Of a DNA stretch of 9,695 nucleotides, positions 7,470-9,695 are shown piece by piece (position 1 is the stretch's first letter; every line of letters starts with the position of its first letter). Under the pieces are notes generated by a model. That model did not search any database, had not been told where the DNA came from, and saw nothing but the letters and a program-made list of their open reading frames with translations. The translations under genes were made by a program, and so were the position numbers. Origin of the DNA: a bacterium (GTDB taxonomy: Bacteria; Blakebacterota; Blakebacteria; Blakebacterales; Blakebacteraceae); contig JALGWK010000038.1 of the NCBI GenBank assembly GCA_025774205.1, forward strand, positions 8,689 to 18,383, written 5' to 3'.

Positions 7470-8698
7470 CGGATTTCTTCTCCAACGGCTTTGGCGAGCG
7501 CTGCCCGGTCCAGGTTCCAGTTGTAGAGAGAGTCCTGGTAGTCGTTCAGGATGCTGTAGTAGGTGCGCTGAGCGTCGAGAAATTCGAGCAGGGATATCTC
7601 ACCCTGCCGGTAACTGATCTCTGAGAGCTGCAGGCGGACCTCGGCCTGGTTGAGCAGACCCTCCTCGAATATCTCGAGCTGTTCGGTGGAGAGGGCGAGA
7701 TGTCCCTGACGAACGGCTATCTCGGTCGAGAGGTCGAGCCGGGTTCTCTCCAGTTCCCAGCTCATCATGTCGGCGATACTCCGGGAGCGGGTTACTTCCT
7801 TCGCGTTCTGGTTCCAGAGAGGGAACTCGAAGGAGATGCCCACGCCCCTGATCCGGCCGTCGATCTCCTGTCCCATGAATCCTGAGATGGCCGGATCGGG
7901 GATGTTGAGAGAGCGGGCCAGGCCAAGCTGACTCCTGGCATACGCCAGTTCGCTCTCCGAACGGCCGATGAGGGGGTGTGTTCGCAGCGCCTCATCGATC
8001 CCGGTCTCATTCGTCAACGGTTCCCAGGTGAGTTCACCAGCGACCTCGAATCCCTCCGGCAGGCTGTTGCCCAGAAGAGCGTTGAGGTGCCTGGACGCGA
8101 AGCGCTTCTCGGTCACGATGGTGTTCAGTTGATAGCGGGCCCGTCTGACCTCGACATCGAGGCTGATCGCCTCGAGTTCCCGCGTCTCGCCGAGTCGCAC
8201 CCGGGTGGCGATGAGATCGTAAGCCTCTTCAAGGGAGGTCAGGTTCATACGGGCAAGGTCCTCCCTGGCGTCGAGGAGGAGGATGAGCCAGGCATGTTCC
8301 TTGATCTCGAATGCGATCTCCAGGGATATCGCCCGTCGGGTGTGGTCGGCCCCCATCCATTCGCTCTCAGCCATCCTGATCCGATGCTGGCGTTTGAAAG
8401 GATTCTCCAGCAGCTGGCTCACGGACAGACCGGAGATCTGCACATCCGGACTCCCGTCGCCCGGTTCGCCGGTGCCGAACTCGAAGTCGAGGGAAGGGTT
8501 GAAAAGCCTCCTGGCAGCCTGCCAGGAGGCCTGGTCGGCCTCCACCTGTGAAGTCTGGGCGCGAAGTCGGGGATTGCTCTCGAGTCCGAGCGCGACCAGG
8601 TCATCAACCGAGTACGACTGCTGGGCTGTCACCGACAGCGACAGGAGCATGGTCAGCGCGAGCGGGGAGAGACAAATGGTTATGAACCTGTGCTTCAT
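7466..8698 (-). CDS. TolC-family outer membrane efflux protein (CzcC/CusC type)
   Basis: Outer-membrane channel of the tripartite exporter, 410 residues, within the usual TolC-family range. A signal peptide (MKHRF, then a hydrophobic core) is probably cleaved after VTA at residue 25. There is no lipobox, unlike E. coli CusC. The mature part starts with the typical helix YSVDDLVALGLESNPRLRAQ. It shows the two-fold coiled-coil/beta pattern of OEP proteins, with AARRLFNPSLDFEFG in the first half and GISFEFPLWNQNAKE in the second. It ends with RQGEISLLEFLDAQRTYY, a strongly typical segment of this family. I place the start at 8698: GGAG lies at 8705-8708 with six bases of spacing, and the signal peptide begins there. 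The frame continues upstream to 8773, but those 25 residues have no signal character. First gene of the operon, reading away from the divergent regulatory region. Confidence 0.92.
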   Translation of the reverse strand: MKHRFITICLSPLALTMLLSLSVTAQQSYSVDDLVALGLESNPRLRAQTSQVEADQASWQAARRLFNPSLDFEFGTGEPGDGSPDVQISGLSVSQLLENPFKRQHRIRMAESEWMGADHTRRAISLEIAFEIKEHAWLILLLDAREDLARMNLTSLEEAYDLIATRVRLGETRELEAISLDVEVRRARYQLNTIVTEKRFASRHLNALLGNSLPEGFEVAGELTWEPLTNETGIDEALRTHPLIGRSESELAYARSQLGLARSLNIPDPAISGFMGQEIDGRIRGVGISFEFPLWNQNAKEVTRSRSIADMMSWELERTRLDLSTEIAVRQGHLALSTEQLEIFEEGLLNQAEVRLQLSEISYRQGEISLLEFLDAQRTYYSILNDYQDSLYNWNLDRAALAKAVGEEIR

Positions 8699-8704
8699 CT
8701 GCTG

Positions 8705-8708
8705 CTCC
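8705..8708 (-). promoter_or_regulatory. Ribosome binding site that fixes the TolC-family gene start
   Basis: Minus-strand GGAG followed by CAGCAG and then ATG at 8698. It selects the inner start over the ATG codons at 8773 and 8770 of the same frame. Confidence 0.6.
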
Positions 8709-8717
8709 ACTGCATTA

Positions 8718-8733
8718 CCGGGAACGTTCCGGG
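8718..8733. repeat. 16-bp near-perfect palindrome upstream of the efflux operon, candidate operator
   Basis: CCGGGAACGTTCCGGG reads as an inverted repeat with one mismatched base pair, at the third and fourteenth bases. The central ten bases, GGAACGTTCC, are perfectly palindromic. It lies about 10 bp upstream of the ribosome binding site of the TolC-family gene, where a repressor would block transcription or early elongation. Having no spacer, it suits protein binding better than an RNA hairpin. The binding protein is unknown. Confidence 0.4.
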
Positions 8734-8742
8734 ATAAGGGAA

Positions 8743-8771
8743 GATGACAGAGAAGGAAATTGTATGTCATC
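8743..8771. repeat. 7-bp inverted repeat flanking the candidate operon -10
   Basis: GATGACA at 8743-8749 and TGTCATC at 8765-8771 are exact inverted copies separated by 15 bases. The gap contains the minus-strand -10 candidate TACAAT. The arrangement resembles an operator straddling a promoter. At this length chance cannot be excluded. Confidence 0.3.
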
Positions 8772-8786
8772 ATGTTTCACTGTTGA
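8759..8786 (-). promoter_or_regulatory. Candidate promoter of the metal-efflux operon
   Basis: On the minus strand TACAAT (8764-8759, five of six matches to the sigma-70 -10 consensus) is preceded by a 16-bp spacer and TCAACA (8786-8781, four of six matches to -35). A start a few bases below 8759 would give a leader of about 50 bases before the ATG at 8698. The poor -35 would fit activation by a regulator. The consensus used is that of proteobacterial sigma-70, and the organism is unknown, so this is tentative. Confidence 0.3.
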
Positions 8787-8805
8787 TTCCATGCGGGAAA
8801 CATGA
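8770..8805. repeat. 9-bp inverted repeat, candidate operator in the divergent promoter region
   Basis: TCATGTTTC at 8770-8778 and GAAACATGA at 8797-8805 are exact inverted copies with an 18-bp gap. It is the longest exact dyad with separated arms that I found in the intergenic region, and it covers the candidate -35 of the efflux operon. The left arm overlaps the right arm of the 7-bp repeat by two bases. It could bind a dimeric regulator serving either or both divergent genes. Confidence 0.4.
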
Positions 8806-8811
8806 CTGTGA

Positions 8812-8830
8812 GGCATACTAACCATATGCC
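8812..8830. repeat. 6-bp inverted repeat
   Basis: GGCATA at 8812-8817 and TATGCC at 8825-8830 are exact inverted copies with a 7-bp gap, about 50 bases before the start of the DUF6599-like gene. The arms are short, so chance is a fair explanation. Confidence 0.2.
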
Positions 8831-8869
8831 CCGCGGACATGATAGTAATAATTCCATACGATCCCGACG

Positions 8870-8876
8870 AAGGGGT
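8870..8876 (+). promoter_or_regulatory. Ribosome binding site of the DUF6599-like gene
   Basis: AAGGGGT precedes the ATG at 8880 by a few bases, and that ATG opens a typical signal sequence. This favours 8880 over the in-frame upstream ATGs at 8802 and 8826. An AT-rich patch at about 8841-8853 could hold a -10 element for this gene, but I see no matching -35. Confidence 0.55.
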
Positions 8877-8879
8877 GAT

Positions 8880-9695
8880 ATGAACCGTTCGAAAAACCTT
8901 CTGCTTATGCCGGTGCTCTTCCTCCTGACCCTGACGGCCTGGCAGGTTCCCCAGGGGGGGGATGACGTTATGTCACTCGTGCCGCGGCCCGATACCGACC
9001 AGGGGTGGCAATGGGATTTCGAACCGGAGATGTTCACGTCGGAGAACCTGTACGAGTACATCAACGGTGAGGCTGAGGTCTATAACGACTATGAGTTCAT
9101 CGAGATGGTGACCGCCTCCCACGCGCGTCACGATGATCCTCTGGCGAGCGTGACCTTCGACATCTATGACATGGGCACGACCCTGAACGCCTTCGGGATC
9201 TACTCCAACTATCGACGCCCGGAACTCACCTTCGGGGAGATCGGTGAGGAGGCGATCGTTTCCGATCTGAACCTCAGGTTCTGGAAAGGGCACTTCTTCG
9301 TGCAGGTGAACGCCGGCTCCATGGATGAGGTAGTGAAGAGCCCTACGCGGCGAAGATCGCCGGCTCGATCAAACAGGAGGAACTCCCGGCCGAGGTGTCG
9401 ATCCTCCCTGAAGAGGGGCAGGTACCTCACACCTTGCGATACATGGCTCGCGGACTGCTCGGTCAGGAGGCCTTTTCGCGGAGTTATGAGGCGAAGTTCC
9501 TGCTGCCGTCGGGAGAGTGCACGGCCTTCCTGGTGCCGAAGGACTCGCCCGAAGAAGCCCGGGCGGCGCTGGCGGCTTTCATCGGCAACCTGCATCAGCA
9601 GGGGCAGGTTGAGGAGATGCCCGATCCAGCGAGTCTGTCCACCTTTTCGGCCGACACCGAGTACTACGGGAGTTTCACCGCGCGGTTGAGCGGGA
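8880..9695 (+). CDS. Exported DUF6599-like protein, frameshifted and cut by the window end
   Basis: A protein of unknown function. After MNRSK comes a hydrophobic segment (about residues 7-23) that is a Sec signal or membrane anchor, so the rest lies outside the cytoplasm. From about residue 43 it shows features I associate with DUF6599: ENLYEYINGEAEVYNDYEF (about 55-73), then VTFDIYDMGT and NAFGIYSNYRRPE (about 91-115). The frame beginning at 8880 reads sensibly to about M148-K153, then turns into an Arg/Ser-rich sequence typical of a wrong frame, ending near 9689. The sensible continuation is in the -1 frame from 9344 (YAAKIAGSIKQEELPAEVS) and stays open to the last base, 117 more codons. 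One missing base, or two extra, between about 9329 and 9343 explains this. It may be a pseudogene, a recent mutation or a sequence error. The 3' end lies outside the window. Divergent from the efflux operon; no functional link is evident. Confidence 0.72.
9329..9343 (+). other. Inferred frameshift site in the DUF6599-like gene
   Basis: Upstream coding is in the frame of the ATG at 8880. Downstream coding is one frame back, beginning no later than TAC at 9344. The downstream frame has a TGA at 9326-9328, so the switch must occur after it. One added base around 9336-9340 would give a continuous reading such as VVKEPYAAKIAGS. I see no slippery heptamer of the usual X XXY YYZ form here, so programmed frameshifting is unlikely. 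Confidence 0.65.

Larger units (their letters stand above)
8699..8879. promoter_or_regulatory. Divergent intergenic regulatory region
   Basis: This 181-bp gap separates the leftward efflux operon from the rightward DUF6599-like gene and must hold the promoters of both. It is visibly more AT-rich than the flanking genes, especially at 8841-8853, and contains four inverted repeats, listed separately. No small gene or regulator is encoded in it. Frames crossing it are upstream extensions of the two neighbouring genes or antisense readings. Confidence 0.6.

Noticed and set aside
8718-8733. Rho-independent terminator reading of the palindrome
   Set aside because: There is no loop-forming spacer and no following T-tract on either strand, and it lies upstream of a gene start rather than after a stop.
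8699-8773. 25-residue N-terminal extension of the TolC-family protein
   Set aside because: It precedes a complete signal peptide that has its own ribosome binding site, and it would run through the candidate -10 and the palindrome.
9334-9341. Programmed ribosomal frameshift in the DUF6599-like gene
   Set aside because: No slippery heptamer or obvious downstream pseudoknot is visible. A simple indel or sequence error is the more economical explanation.

Overview
The window looks like a chromosomal segment of a Gram-negative bacterium with high G+C (clearly above half, with G/C-rich third codon positions). An outer-membrane efflux protein, a lipoprotein adaptor and Sec signal peptides all imply two membranes. 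The combination of a large secreted M14 peptidase with a C-terminal glutamine-amidotransferase-like region and a DUF6599-type protein fits lineages such as Gemmatimonadota, other FCB-group phyla or Acidobacteriota. Nothing here fixes the phylum, and this placement is inference.

Layout. Bases 1-122 are the leader of a rightward gene for a large exported M14-family zinc carboxypeptidase-like protein (123-3062). Convergent to it, and sharing the four bases CTAG at the two stop codons, is a leftward three-gene operon running from 8698 down to 3059. Its order is a TolC-type outer-membrane channel (7466-8698), a CzcB/CusB-type periplasmic adaptor lipoprotein (6183-7469, ATGA overlap with the channel gene) and a heavy-metal-efflux (HME) RND pump (3059-6145). 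Divergent from the operon, across a 181-bp intergenic region rich in inverted repeats, lies a rightward gene for an exported DUF6599-like protein (8880 to the window end). It carries an apparent one-base frameshift near 9329-9343 and is cut by the window edge.

How the genes work together. The three leftward genes encode a complete tripartite CzcCBA/CusCBA-type exporter: pump in the inner membrane, adaptor in the periplasm and channel in the outer membrane. The pump keeps the TM4 Asp and Glu of HME proteins. By my hand alignment it lacks the three periplasmic methionines used by E. coli CusA for Cu(I)/Ag(I). The adaptor carries His-rich segments. Both points favour a CzcA-like divalent-metal pump over a Cu(I)/Ag(I) pump, but this is inference. 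No metal-responsive regulator is encoded in the window. The M14 peptidase and the DUF6599 protein have no evident functional link to the exporter.

I found no RNA genes, insertion sequences, CRISPR arrays or clear rho-independent terminators. The window is mostly ordinary. The items most worth a second look are the frameshifted DUF6599 gene, the stacked dyads in the divergent promoter region and the overlapping convergent stop codons.
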